DNA of 24,819 bases from Halobacteriales archaeon (GCA_018609935.1 JAHENH010000028.1:1-24819), one strand, 5' to 3'. Positions 8,898 to 16,560 are shown, numbered from the stretch's first letter. Translations and numbers: made by a program. Notes: generated by a model from the letters alone, not told the origin.

Positions 8898-10052
8898 CTA
8901 TTGTCTTGGAGTTTTCTTCCAAATATCTATATCTTTTCCTAATAAAAAATTGATAAACCCTAAAACAAATGCAATATTCATCAAAACAAAAAATGCAGGA
9001 ATTCTAAATAAAACACTTAGATTTCTTATTTTTGGACTTAATATACCAACTAAACCTAAAGAATATCCAAAACTTTGCACGAAAAACAATAAAAGACTCA
9101 ATATTGATGGTTCAAGTATAAATAATATAGTTGTAGAGATAAATAAAATAGAAATTATACCCGGCATAATCCAACGAAGTATTTTATGAGAAAATAGTTC
9201 TAAGGATAACAATTTATATTTTGGATTCAATAAGTTATAAAACCAAAAAAGTGATTGAAAATTACCTACACCTATTCTTACTCTACGATAGAACTCATTC
9301 CATAAACTTCCTGTGGCTTTTTCAAACGCTAAGGCATCCTCACAAAAATAAATTCTCTTACCCTTTTCTGCTTGATACATAGCAGTCACAAAGTCATCAG
9401 TTACAGCATTTTTAGGAAGAGACCTAAATTCTGACTTTCTTACTGCTAATATACCTCCATTAATACTTACAGTAGTACCTAACTTGTTTTCTAATTTTCG
9501 TAAACAAAGTTCATATTTCCAATAGACACCCTCACTATCACTACTATTTATACTATTTATCTTTAGATTACCAGTAACACATCCTATAGATTTATCTGAA
9601 AAAGGTCTAACCAAATTAGAAATAGCATCACTAGAATACATTGTATTAGCATCTGAAAAAACAAGAATATCATTTTTAGCTCTTTTGAGAGCTTTATTTA
9701 TAGCATAACTTTTGCCCTTCCTTTCTTTGAGATTTATAAGGGAAACTGAAGATAAATTATTTTTTTTTATGATTTCGTTAGTATTATCTGTTGAATCTGA
9801 AACTATTATACATTCGAATTTTCCATTATATGTAAATTCTGATATATTTTTTAGTTTATCTTCAATTATTTCTCCCTCATTATAGACAGGTACAATCATA
9901 GACACGGAAGGAAGACTTTCTTTTTTATTTTCAAAAGAAGAAAATTCATTAAATAATGAAAGGATATAAAGTAATAATGGATAACCTAAAAAATGATAAG
10001 TAATAATTAATAAACAAAATAAAATAAGAATTTCTAATATAGGAATTAACAT
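8898..10052 (-). CDS. Membrane glycosyltransferase family 2 (cellulose/hyaluronan-synthase-like)
   Basis: A 384-residue processive-type GT2 enzyme. An N-terminal membrane helix (residues about 3-33) is followed by SVSMIVPVYNEGEIIEDKL and CIIVSDSTDNT (nucleotide binding), VFSDANTMYSSDA (DxD-equivalent metal site), INGGILAVRKSEF (acceptor site) and AVTDDFVTAM (catalytic base region). RRVRIGVGNFQSL takes the place of the QxxRW box. Two to three membrane helices close the protein from about residue 290. This layout is standard for enzymes that add sugars to a membrane-bound or extruded polysaccharide. It is on the opposite strand to the polymerase and GT4 genes and lies 74 bases downstream of the chimeric nucleotidyltransferase ORF. 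Confidence 0.9.
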   Translation of the reverse strand: MLIPILEILILFCLLIITYHFLGYPLLLYILSLFNEFSSFENKKESLPSVSMIVPVYNEGEIIEDKLKNISEFTYNGKFECIIVSDSTDNTNEIIKKNNLSSVSLINLKERKGKSYAINKALKRAKNDILVFSDANTMYSSDAISNLVRPFSDKSIGCVTGNLKINSINSSDSEGVYWKYELCLRKLENKLGTTVSINGGILAVRKSEFRSLPKNAVTDDFVTAMYQAEKGKRIYFCEDALAFEKATGSLWNEFYRRVRIGVGNFQSLFWFYNLLNPKYKLLSLELFSHKILRWIMPGIISILFISTTILFILEPSILSLLLFFVQSFGYSLGLVGILSPKIRNLSVLFRIPAFFVLMNIAFVLGFINFLLGKDIDIWKKTPRQ

Positions 10053-10126
10053 AATATATTCACAAATATAAAAAATATTTTCTAGATATTAAATATTTTA
10101 GAAAAGATATAAACTATAAAAATTTT

Positions 10127-11287
10127 TCAATCAATAGTTTGTTTTTCTTTTTCTAGTTTTTGTTCTGCTCTATCTCTATCTTCTGGGTATCCTATATCTA
10201 TACGCCAACCATCAAGGCGTATATCATCTATGGTACGGCCACTCTGTATTAATAGGTCGATAGCATCCGGAAGCTCATATTCTCCCCTATTTGATGGTTG
10301 TACTAGGTGGCATGCATGGAATATTGCTGGTGTGAATGTATAAAATCCAGTCATAACAAGATTTGTAGGTGGATCTTCTGGTTTCTCTATTACCTCGGTT
10401 ATCTCACCATACTGGTTAGTGTTACAGACGCCATAACGGCTTGCTTCCTCTATTGGGACTTCCTCTACAAGAAATGCAGCATCCGTCCTGTTTTCTTTCT
10501 GTCTCCGTACCACATCTTCTAGGTTTCCACGGAATATGTTGTCTGCAAGCATAACAATAAAACTATCATCTATGTGTGGCTCAGCACACAACAAAGCATG
10601 AACAAGACCAAGCTGTTCACGTTGATGAGTATATGTAATAGGAACACCCTTATATTCATCTTCATATCTTTCTATTATTTGTTCTTTTAGGTATCCGACA
10701 ACTACTACTAGTTCGTCTACATCTAAACTAACAAGGTTGTCAAATACATCCTCAATGATAGGTTTTCCATTTACTTGTATTTTATATTCTATAGATGGTT
10801 GTCTTTCAAAACTATAGAAGTCTACAGTAGATCTAGTATAGTCTGGCTTTAGATCTTCAACACCCTTTATTTTCTTTAACTCCATATCTATTCTATTTTC
10901 ATATTTATATAGTATAGAATCTAGACGATAACTACCTTGTCTGTCTACAGAGATATTATTTAATACATTTATCTCTTTGTTTCTTTCTATTGATCCTATT
11001 TCTTTTGTTTTTGTGGTTTCTAATAGTCCGTTTAGGTTTGTGGCACGAACTAAAACATTCAAGTTTTCAGATATACCGCCTCTATGCTGTAGCCTAGTAA
11101 TAGTCTTCAAATAAACAGTATCTTCAGGAACATCATGGATCTTAACATCAACGTCTTGGATCTGTGCTCTCATCTCTCTAATGTCTCCGGGGGAACTATC
11201 GATAATGTTAAGGCCGAAAAAATAAAGAGAACTAATACAATAATTGTAGCTATAATTCCAATAATAAGGTATCACTCCATAAACCAA
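10127..11287 (-). CDS. aglF: Chimeric ORF: DUF7490-like N-terminus fused to truncated AglF-like nucleotidyltransferase
   Basis: A 386-codon frame made of two unrelated parts. Residues 1 to about 165 resemble the haloarchaeal secreted DUF7490 family: a hydrophobic start, then VDVKIHDVPEDTVYLKT, NLNVLVRATN, SYRLDSILYKYENRI and PSIEYKI. Residues from about 171 (VNGKPIIEDVFDNL) to the end are an AglF/RmlA-type sugar-1-phosphate nucleotidyltransferase, very close to haloarchaeal UTP-glucose-1-phosphate uridylyltransferase: VMLADNIF, DAAFLVEEVP, VCNTNQYGEITEVIEKP, HLVQPSNRGEYELPDAI, DGWRIDIGYPEDRD. The first 25 or so residues of that enzyme, carrying the GxGTRLxPxxxxxPK signature that binds nucleotide and pyrophosphate, are missing. 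The enzyme part is therefore probably inactive. The only start is TTG at 11287, and a better hydrophobic helix lies in the next frame over (IIGIIATIIVLVLFIFSAL), hinting at a frameshift near the start. Deletion joining two genes, or misassembly, are both possible. Confidence 0.75.
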   Translation of the reverse strand: MVYGVIPYYWNYSYNYCISSLYFFGLNIIDSSPGDIREMRAQIQDVDVKIHDVPEDTVYLKTITRLQHRGGISENLNVLVRATNLNGLLETTKTKEIGSIERNKEINVLNNISVDRQGSYRLDSILYKYENRIDMELKKIKGVEDLKPDYTRSTVDFYSFERQPSIEYKIQVNGKPIIEDVFDNLVSLDVDELVVVVGYLKEQIIERYEDEYKGVPITYTHQREQLGLVHALLCAEPHIDDSFIVMLADNIFRGNLEDVVRRQKENRTDAAFLVEEVPIEEASRYGVCNTNQYGEITEVIEKPEDPPTNLVMTGFYTFTPAIFHACHLVQPSNRGEYELPDAIDLLIQSGRTIDDIRLDGWRIDIGYPEDRDRAEQKLEKEKQTID

Positions 11288-12397
11288 ATATAAAGATTAC
11301 GATATAAAAAACATCAATATAAAAAGACATAAACAAAAAAATATATTTGATATTAAAAACACAAAAAAGGTAAAACAATTAAAATAAACAAATTAAACAA
11401 ATAATAGAAAATCTATAAAAAATTAATATATAAATAAGATAATATATTTAATTTCTTTTAATTAATCTACAAACATATATAAAGGGATAAAAATATAGTT
11501 TTGAGTTTTAATTTACTATAATATACCTCAGGATATATAGAGATATAGACACCGTGTTTCCGATGGAAAACCAGTATAGATTAATTCATTAAAGGATTCT
11601 ATGTATTTATGGTTGAAAAATTTATAATAAAGAGATATTAAGACTTAAGCAATATTTTTTATTATTTGGTTTTGACACCAAGTTCTTGTGAAATATGATT
11701 CTCTAATTTTTATTGAAAATTAATTATTTATTTTTTATTAAATTTGGTATTTAAACGATATTATTTCATGTATTATTATATTTAAAATTATTACATCTCT
11801 ACAATGTATATTTTAAAATATATATATTTTGTGACTTTAAATATAGGTATAATATCGAATATATTTATATAGTTATAGTGTAGTTTCCTTATTTTATAGA
11901 TATATTTCTTTTATTGTTTATTTTATCGGAAACTTGGTGTGTGTAATTTCTCTATATCGCTTAATTATAGATATTTTAACTATACTATACGGAAAAACTG
12001 AAAAGAATAAAGAATATACAACATAGATAATGGGAAAAACGGAAAAACAGAGAAAAAATAGCTGATGTAGTGGAGACAAAAATCTTAGATGAAACGACAT
12101 AAAAAAATATAAAAAAAGACATAAAAAAGATAAGCAAAAACACCTCTAAAACACAAAATAAAGATAACAGATAAAAAACTACCTATATAGCCCTATATCT
12201 GGGATATAACCGAAACAGGACAGCTTGTTGTATCTAACAAATAACAAAAAATATATCATATTTCAAAAAAATATATAGGATAAAAATAGAAAACAAGAAA
12301 AAATTTTTTATTATCTATAAAATATAAAAATTTTTTAGCTTTAATCTAGAGATTTAATATATTATATAAAATAGATAAATACAAAAATCTTTTATTT
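11288..12397. other. 1.1-kb gene-free AT-rich region
   Basis: No supportable gene lies here. The stretch is very AT-rich with many poly-A/T tracts. The only order I see is a pair of imperfect inverted repeats (listed separately) with a third related motif between them at 11674-11685. A 60-codon minus-strand frame at 11918-12100 has low-complexity composition and no recognisable motif. Confidence 0.5.
11532..11961. mobile_element. Possible MITE-like element with imperfect terminal inverted repeats
   Basis: The left arm contains CACCGTGTTTCCGAT at 11550-11564. The right arm, read on the minus strand, contains CACCAAGTTTCCGAT at 11925-11939. Outside these, both arms carry GATATAGAGA-type sequence (11532-11545 and 11948-11958), so the inverted similarity spans about 30 bases with gaps. 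The enclosed 430 bases have no gene. A third related motif, GACACCAAGTTC, lies at 11674. This could be a miniature element whose transposase is elsewhere, or a decayed insertion sequence. I cannot define a target-site duplication. Confidence 0.35.
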
Positions 12398-12994
12398 TTA
12401 TTCTACTGTTATCTGTATATTGTCTCCCTGTTTTAGGATATAGCTGGTTGGATCTATGGATTCTCCATTACTAGTTATAGATATATTGTAGTTTTTTTCT
12501 GTATATGTGTTTCCATTAAAAGTTAATGCTGTATTGTTGTGTATGTTTATATCTACTGTCTGCATTGCAAAGTTAAGTGGTACATTTCTTGCATGGGCAT
12601 GCCATCTCTCTCCATTACCACTCTCAAAATGGAAATAATCAGACTGTAATTGGTATTTTGGCTGGCTAAAATCTATTCTGTTCCCATCTATAACAACATC
12701 TATAGTACCATGGTAGTGATCACTATCCAAAACAAGACTACCTCCAGTATTTGTTGTATTTGACCCTAATGGATTAAAATATAAAAACAGTATAAAAACA
12801 AAACTTAGGACCAATATACCACCAAGGGCAAAAACACCAATAGACCCACTAAAATTTAAAAGCTTATCCTCTTCAAATTCTTCAATACGTTTTCTATCTA
12901 TACTTTTTAATTCACCCTGATGTTCCTGTTTAAGATGCCTAATATATTCTTTTTCACCACCAAAAGACTTACCACAATAACTACAATCAACCAT
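12398..12994 (-). CDS. C2H2 zinc-finger membrane protein, haloarchaeal type
   Basis: A 198-residue protein with an N-terminal C2H2 zinc finger (Cys4, Cys7, His20, His25; CSYCGKSFGGEKEYIRHL), a charged linker, one membrane helix (about residues 52-73) and an extracellular or lumenal C-terminal domain. The outer domain has the conserved-looking HYHGTIDVVIDGNRIDFS, FHFESGNGERWHAHAR and a histidine-rich pattern that could bind metal. Proteins of this build are seen in haloarchaea, but I know of no assigned function. It follows the sugar transferase at 13025-14485 on the same strand with 30 bases between, so it is probably in the same transcript. The finger would face the cytoplasm and might bind nucleic acid or protein. 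Confidence 0.75.
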   Translation of the reverse strand: MVDCSYCGKSFGGEKEYIRHLKQEHQGELKSIDRKRIEEFEEDKLLNFSGSIGVFALGGILVLSFVFILFLYFNPLGSNTTNTGGSLVLDSDHYHGTIDVVIDGNRIDFSQPKYQLQSDYFHFESGNGERWHAHARNVPLNFAMQTVDINIHNNTALTFNGNTYTEKNYNISITSNGESIDPTSYILKQGDNIQITVE

Positions 12995-13024
12995 ATTTAT
13001 CCATACGTCTTTATATATCTAAAA

Positions 13025-14485
13025 TTAATCATCCCTATCCTCTAAACCGAGATTATTTTGTTTAATAGTTTTGTATATGTCTGTTAGTACCTTCCATATC
13101 TGCCTTATAACTATTTTTATGTCGAACCAAAAGCTTTGATTCTGTATATATTGTAGGTCAAGTCTAAGTTTTTTATCGGGTTCAAACCCTGTAGCATCAT
13201 TTATCTGTGCAAGCCCTGTAAGGCCGGGCTTTATAAACCAACGTTTCCTCCACTCTACAACATTAGATTCCATCTCTCTATCAAGCTCAGGACGCTCAGG
13301 ACGGGGACCTACAACACTCATATCTCCAGTTAGTATACTCCAAAGCTGTGGAATCTCATCAAGATGAGTCTTACGTAGAAACCCCCCAACACGAGTAACA
13401 CGTGGATCCATATCTCCCCGGTCTTCATCGCTTAGTTTAGCCCCAGTTTCTTTTTCTGCATCAACAACCATGCTACGAAACTTATATACAGTAAATATAT
13501 CACCAAACTCAGAAGTACGTTCCTGTCTATAAAGTATTGGACCCTTACTATCAAGCTTTATAGACAGTGCTATAACCAAAATAATGGGAGAAAGAAAAAG
13601 TAATCCAAATCCAGAAAAACAAACATCAAATATCCGTTTCAATAGATAGTCCTGTGGATCCAGTGGCTCAAGCTCCACATCAACAATATTCCCATTTTCT
13701 ATGTCTGGTTTTTCTGTTAGGACATTATCACCATTCTTTCTATGTGTCTTAACATCTACACCAAGCCTATAACATGTATCCAATACACCAAAAAAATCAG
13801 ACCTATCAGAACTATTAAACGCTAAAACCACAGAATCAACATTATGTTTAACAATTAGGTCTTCTAGACGAGTAAATGTTCCAAGCCACTCCAAACCATC
13901 TAATGTTTGTTTTTGTTGTTTGTTTTCTGTCTTTATCCCTCCATCAACTATCCTGTTGTTTGTTGGTGTAGGTGATACATATCCTATAAAATTTAAACCA
14001 CTTTTTTCCAGTATTTCCTGCATTTTTTCTTTGTCGTTTCCCACAAGTAATGGCTGTATATGAGACATCTTAGGCCCTCCACCTATATAGACAAACCAAA
14101 AGGGTAACAACAAAAACAATATTGCTGTAAGTAGTATTAGTGTGGATCTTGGAAGCCTGTATGTGTAGTTTGCATATCCTATTGTTGCAAGCATAAAACC
14201 TGATATAAATACACGTTTTTGGACTATAAGAACTGTATCAAGTATCCGTCTTGGTTTTGGCTTAAAAACTGGAAAGAAACTTATAAAGACAACAACCAAT
14301 GTTGTAAGATAAGCAATAAAAAAAGGGCTACCCTCTAATATACTTGGTTTTAACCTCCATATATAGGGAACATACTCTGTTAGCAGGGTTTGAGGAATTG
14401 GGTGGTTAGCTATAAATAAAGCTATAGTTGCTAAAAGCAAGGTTCCAAATACTCTAAGAGTTCTATCTTTTAGGTTGGAGGGCAT
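13025..14485 (-). CDS. Polyprenyl glycosylphosphotransferase (WbaP-type sugar transferase)
   Basis: A 486-residue membrane enzyme expected to transfer a sugar-1-phosphate from a nucleotide sugar to a lipid phosphate, the first step in building a surface glycan. Residues 1-135 hold four to five membrane helices; residues about 140-260 form a Rossmann-like middle domain (PLLVGNDKEKMQEIL, VVLAFNSSD). The C-terminal catalytic domain starts at LLKRIFDVCFSG with a membrane-embedding helix and shows GPILYRQERTSEFG, FTVYKFRSMVVDAE, the acidic pair region THLDEIPQLWSILTGDMSVV, VGPRPERPEL and KPGLTGLAQI. All are canonical for the bacterial sugar transferase family. The ATG at 14485 gives a full N-terminal membrane domain. 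It probably feeds the glycosyltransferase block at 6.2-10.1 kb. Confidence 0.95.
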   Translation of the reverse strand: MPSNLKDRTLRVFGTLLLATIALFIANHPIPQTLLTEYVPYIWRLKPSILEGSPFFIAYLTTLVVVFISFFPVFKPKPRRILDTVLIVQKRVFISGFMLATIGYANYTYRLPRSTLILLTAILFLLLPFWFVYIGGGPKMSHIQPLLVGNDKEKMQEILEKSGLNFIGYVSPTPTNNRIVDGGIKTENKQQKQTLDGLEWLGTFTRLEDLIVKHNVDSVVLAFNSSDRSDFFGVLDTCYRLGVDVKTHRKNGDNVLTEKPDIENGNIVDVELEPLDPQDYLLKRIFDVCFSGFGLLFLSPIILVIALSIKLDSKGPILYRQERTSEFGDIFTVYKFRSMVVDAEKETGAKLSDEDRGDMDPRVTRVGGFLRKTHLDEIPQLWSILTGDMSVVGPRPERPELDREMESNVVEWRKRWFIKPGLTGLAQINDATGFEPDKKLRLDLQYIQNQSFWFDIKIVIRQIWKVLTDIYKTIKQNNLGLEDRDD

Positions 14486-14712
14486 GATAAATATCTATAT
14501 CTATTGTTTACCAAAAAGATAACTACCGAAAAACATAAAAACTATGAAAAAACCTATATAAACCCCATAAAATACAGGTAGACAAGAACAGATCTATAAT
14601 GGTAGAAAGCTATGAATCAACAAAATGTTAGGAAAACAATATGTAACGCCCTATTTTTAGTTGATAGAAAAAATATATTGTTTTTTTGTCTAAAAAAAGA
14701 TTATTTAGGGAT
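14486..14712. other. Divergent intergenic region
   Basis: 227 AT-rich bases between the minus-strand sugar transferase and the plus-strand VanZ-like remnant. It should contain the sugar transferase promoter. I see no repeat, tRNA or clear operator. Confidence 0.35.
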
Positions 14713-15138
14713 ATGTGTGTTAGGTCTCCACTACTTCCAAGAAAGGTACGGATAACACTAGCAATAATAGGCTGCAGCATCTATCTTTTATTTTTCAGTC
14801 ATAACAGTGCTTCAAAAGCCTTCAAGTCCTGGTTCATTTTGGGATAAAAAACTACATTTTATCGCATATGGCGTATTCGCACTAATACTAGTATATAGGC
14901 ACTGTACGTCTAAAAAAACGCCTCTATATACGTATCACAATACTATTGGAAGTAATTGTTGGATATGGAGTTATAATAAAACTAGTGCGGGTTGCAGTTC
15001 CATATAGATATTTTAGTTTCAACGATATACTAGTAAATATTTTTTGGAGGGCTGTTAGGTATGGCATGGATAATAGTAGAAAGATACCTAGAATATAGAA
15101 AAACAAAACTAACGGAAATAAAAACCATGATAGAATAA
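14713..15138 (+). pseudogene. VanZ-like membrane protein, three homopolymer frameshifts
   Basis: A small four-helix VanZ-like protein in three shifted pieces. ATG 14713 gives VRSPLLPRKVRITLAIIG. A one-base excess in the T5 run at 14791-14795 shifts to VITVLQKPSSPGSFWDKKLH and FIAYGVFALILVY. One extra A in the A7 run at 14912-14918 shifts to ITILLEVIVGYGVIIKL and VPYRYFSFNDILVNI. One extra T in the T6 run at 15040-15045 shifts to GGLLGMAWIIVERYLEY before the TAA at 15136. WDKxxHFIAYG and VPYRxFSxxDILxN are family hallmarks. Removing exactly one base from each of the three runs restores about 140 codons of good VanZ-like protein. VanZ-like proteins are of unclear function in archaea. It could be a true pseudogene, a product of sequencing error, or rescued by slippage. 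Confidence 0.75.
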
Positions 15139-15189
15139 ATAGAGTGTGTTTTGGATTTGTTCTACAATAAAACTGTCTTAATAGATACC

Positions 15190-15260
15190 TTTTATCTAAT
15201 TGTTGGTTTGTAAGGGAATCATATAAGACCTCCTTCCTTTAGGTAGTGGGATACATCGAC
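15190..15260 (+). repeat. TnpB right-end-like hairpin repeat, copy A
   Basis: Copy A of a roughly 70-base unit found three times in this part of the window. It begins TTTTATCTAATTGTTGGTTT, identical to copy B for about 25 bases, then has a decayed hairpin around a TTTA loop and ends GATACATCGAC. Layout (conserved leader, stem-loop, short conserved tail ending in AC) resembles the right ends/guide-RNA hairpins of IS200/IS605 TnpB elements. Confidence 0.5.
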
Positions 15261-15276
15261 ATTGGTTACCTCAGGA

Positions 15277-15822
15277 CTAGTTGTTTTGGTATTTTTGTAG
15301 GATGTTTTTTAGTAGTTCTTTGTTTATTTTGTGTTTTAGTATATAGTCGGTTATTGCGTTTCCAGCTTCATGTCTTTCTATTCTTCTGTTTTTATTCTTA
15401 TCATATAGCTTATATGGGGATAATATTTCTAGTGTTGTTTTTCCATGGGCTCTATTGCTTCCTATAGCTGTAATATTGAATGTGTATGTTTTCTTTTTTA
15501 TTGTTGAGGCATTTATCTCCATATATAGTCTTTCAGTTCTTATACCGTTAAATTTCCATCCGACTGTTTTATTTCCTTTATCTGTAGAAATATTGTCATT
15601 GAATACTCCTCTTCTTTTATAACTTATTATTTCCCAATTTTTCGGTATATTACTTACTCTCACCTCTCTTACACTATTCACATTTATATTCATCCGTGTA
15701 ACACCAGTTGATTCTATGTCTTTGGTGTCTATACCTCTTATATTAGCCCCAGCTACCGGAGAAATCAACAGACTAGACACAAACAAAAAAATAACAAATA
15801 CAATTAACTCCCTCCTAAACAT
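15277..15822 (-). CDS. Secreted protein with C-terminal EF-hand/dockerin-like module
   Basis: A 181-residue exported protein. Residues 1-26 are a signal peptide (MFRRELIVFVIFLFVSSLLI...PVAGA). The middle domain contains VSNIPKNWEIISY, TVGWKFNG and YTFNITAIG and is related to the middle of the secreted protein at 16707 (there LKDIPRNWTIL, GTGWIIL, HTLNASIRG). The C-terminal 45 residues hold YDKNKNRRIERHEAGNAI, a calcium-loop pattern (D-x-N-x-N-x-x-I-x-x-x-E) followed by a helix, as in dockerin-like or EF-hand modules of archaeal surface proteins. Asn-x-Thr/Ser sites suggest N-glycosylation. Function is probably adhesion or surface assembly. It lies between hairpin repeats A and B, its start only a few bases from repeat B, so its promoter may overlap the repeat. 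Confidence 0.8.
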   Translation of the reverse strand: MFRRELIVFVIFLFVSSLLISPVAGANIRGIDTKDIESTGVTRMNINVNSVREVRVSNIPKNWEIISYKRRGVFNDNISTDKGNKTVGWKFNGIRTERLYMEINASTIKKKTYTFNITAIGSNRAHGKTTLEILSPYKLYDKNKNRRIERHEAGNAITDYILKHKINKELLKNILQKYQNN

Positions 15823-15828
15823 ATGAAT

Positions 15829-15965
15829 TTTTATCTAATTGTTGGTTTGTAAGGAAGCAATAAAACTCCCTCGTTTACGGGGGAGATACATGAACTCTTC
15901 CTATAGGATTGTTGATTTGTAACGAAATAATAAAACCTCTTTGCTTATAAAGAGAATGCGTAAAC
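15829..15965 (+). repeat. TnpB right-end-like hairpin repeats, copies B and C
   Basis: Two further copies in tandem, starting 70 bases apart. Copy B (15829-15895) has a perfect stem-loop apart from one T-G pair: CTCCCTCG, loop TTTA, CGGGGGAG (15866-15885), then ATACATGAAC. Copy C (15905-15965) has GATTGTTGATTTGTAA, then stem CTCTTT/AAAGAG (15937-15954) and tail GCGTAAAC. The leader and tail are conserved while the stem sequence differs but still pairs, which argues for a selected structure. They lie just upstream of the TnpB fragment at 16022. Confidence 0.55.
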
Positions 15966-16021
15966 CTCTTTATACACTAAATCTAATTTTCCATTAATTT
16001 AAGTCTATAAAAACACTATAA

Positions 16022-16222
16022 ATGTTATTAGGAATGGGGATTTATCGGACAGTCATCGTAAAACTAGACGTTTCAAAACACCTACATAATACACTACAAA
16101 AAACTATAAATATTTTTCAAAGCGTTTGTCAAAAACATATTGATTATGCATGGTATAACGGAGACACCAACAAATATTCTATTTCCAAGATATATCTAGA
16201 TACTCTAAAAAACCATATGTGA
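16022..16222 (+). pseudogene. tnpB: TnpB N-terminal fragment (IS200/IS605 type)
   Basis: A 66-codon frame that matches the start of haloarchaeal-type TnpB, the RNA-guided nuclease of IS200/IS605 elements: IYRTVIVKLDVSKHLHNT, then INIFQSVCQKHIDYAW and SISKIYLDTL. Full proteins have roughly 400 residues, with a RuvC-like nuclease (Asp-Glu-Asp) and a zinc ribbon; all of that is absent. The frame stops at the edge of a GC-rich, opposite-strand island, so another element or a deletion removed the rest. No TnpA-type transposase is seen in the window. The fragment cannot be active. Confidence 0.75.
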
Positions 16223-16477
16223 CTTCCCCGACTGTAAGGCGACGGGGTTTCTAGAGAAGTTTTCCTAAAGACATCCTATTTGGGTAGGGACTTATTCTCT
16301 ATGGCTTGGGCGACATAACCACTAAGGCCATCCACCATGTTTTGCCATGGTATTTGGGTTACATTTGAGTCTCTCGATCCCTTGTCCACGCGTATTATGA
16401 TGCCCGTGTATATTAGGCGGTGGGGTTTGCTGTTTGTTGTTTAGGCAGTAAGACTATAGCAAACTGTCAATACACGC
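16222..16477 (-). ncRNA. Candidate structured RNA, possibly a solo TnpB guide (omega) RNA
   Basis: A GC-rich island in AT-rich surroundings with several perfect stems and its own minus-strand promoter. The 5' domain has two nested 7-bp helices: ATACACG 16470-16476 with CGTGTAT 16405-16411, and inside it AGCAAAC 16458-16464 with GTTTGCT 16425-16431. A 6-bp hairpin lies at 16334-16351 (ACCATG/CATGGT), a 5-bp pairing joins 16300-16304 to 16329-16333, and a CCCCG/CGGGG hairpin at 16226-16247 closes the 3' end. On the minus strand this last hairpin is followed by GTCAC and then T6 (16207-16212), as in a terminator. The hairpin plus GTCAC also matches the right end of TnpB elements. I rejected SRP and RNase P RNA for lack of their core motifs. 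Identity remains open; the case for a stable RNA is better than the case for its class. Confidence 0.5.
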
Positions 16478-16498
16478 GAGTATATGAAAACAAAAGTA

Positions 16499-16506
16499 TT
16501 TAAATA
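16499..16506 (-). promoter_or_regulatory. TATA box for the minus-strand RNA
   Basis: TTTAAATA within GTTATATTTAAATAC (minus strand), a good archaeal TATA element. It lies about 26 bases upstream of 16476, which is exactly the outer base of the 5' helix of the candidate RNA. This spacing is the normal archaeal TATA-to-start distance. Confidence 0.5.
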
Positions 16507-16514
16507 TAACCATA

Positions 16515-16560
16515 ATGAACGCGACTCACGCCCATCCTAAAGGACGCGATTCTCTCTCCG
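16515..16560 (-). repeat. IS200/IS605-end-like hairpin
   Basis: On the minus strand, AGAGAATCGCGTCCTTTAGG is followed by ATGGGCGTGAGTCGC. It forms an imperfect stem around a TTTA loop with a conserved-looking GAGAATC leader and a GTGAGTC tail, a layout common at right ends of TnpB elements. It shares the TTTA loop with hairpin copy B. It lies just behind the promoter of the candidate RNA, so it may be the end of a second, lost element. Confidence 0.35.

Noticed and set aside
11918..12100. Minus-strand 60-codon open frame rich in Phe, Ser and Ile
   Set aside because: Low-complexity composition, no motif, overlaps the right inverted repeat, no supporting start context.
16222..16440. SRP RNA or RNase P RNA as identity of the GC-rich island
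   Set aside because: TGTAACCC on the minus strand recalls the SRP Alu-domain motif, but the GGAAGCAGC-type core and 5'/3' end pairing are absent; RNase P conserved regions are also absent.
16258..16440. TnpB C-terminal coding sequence on the minus strand of the island
   Set aside because: One frame stays open for about 50 codons before the right-end hairpin, but no zinc-ribbon cysteines or RuvC motif are visible, so coding is not supported.
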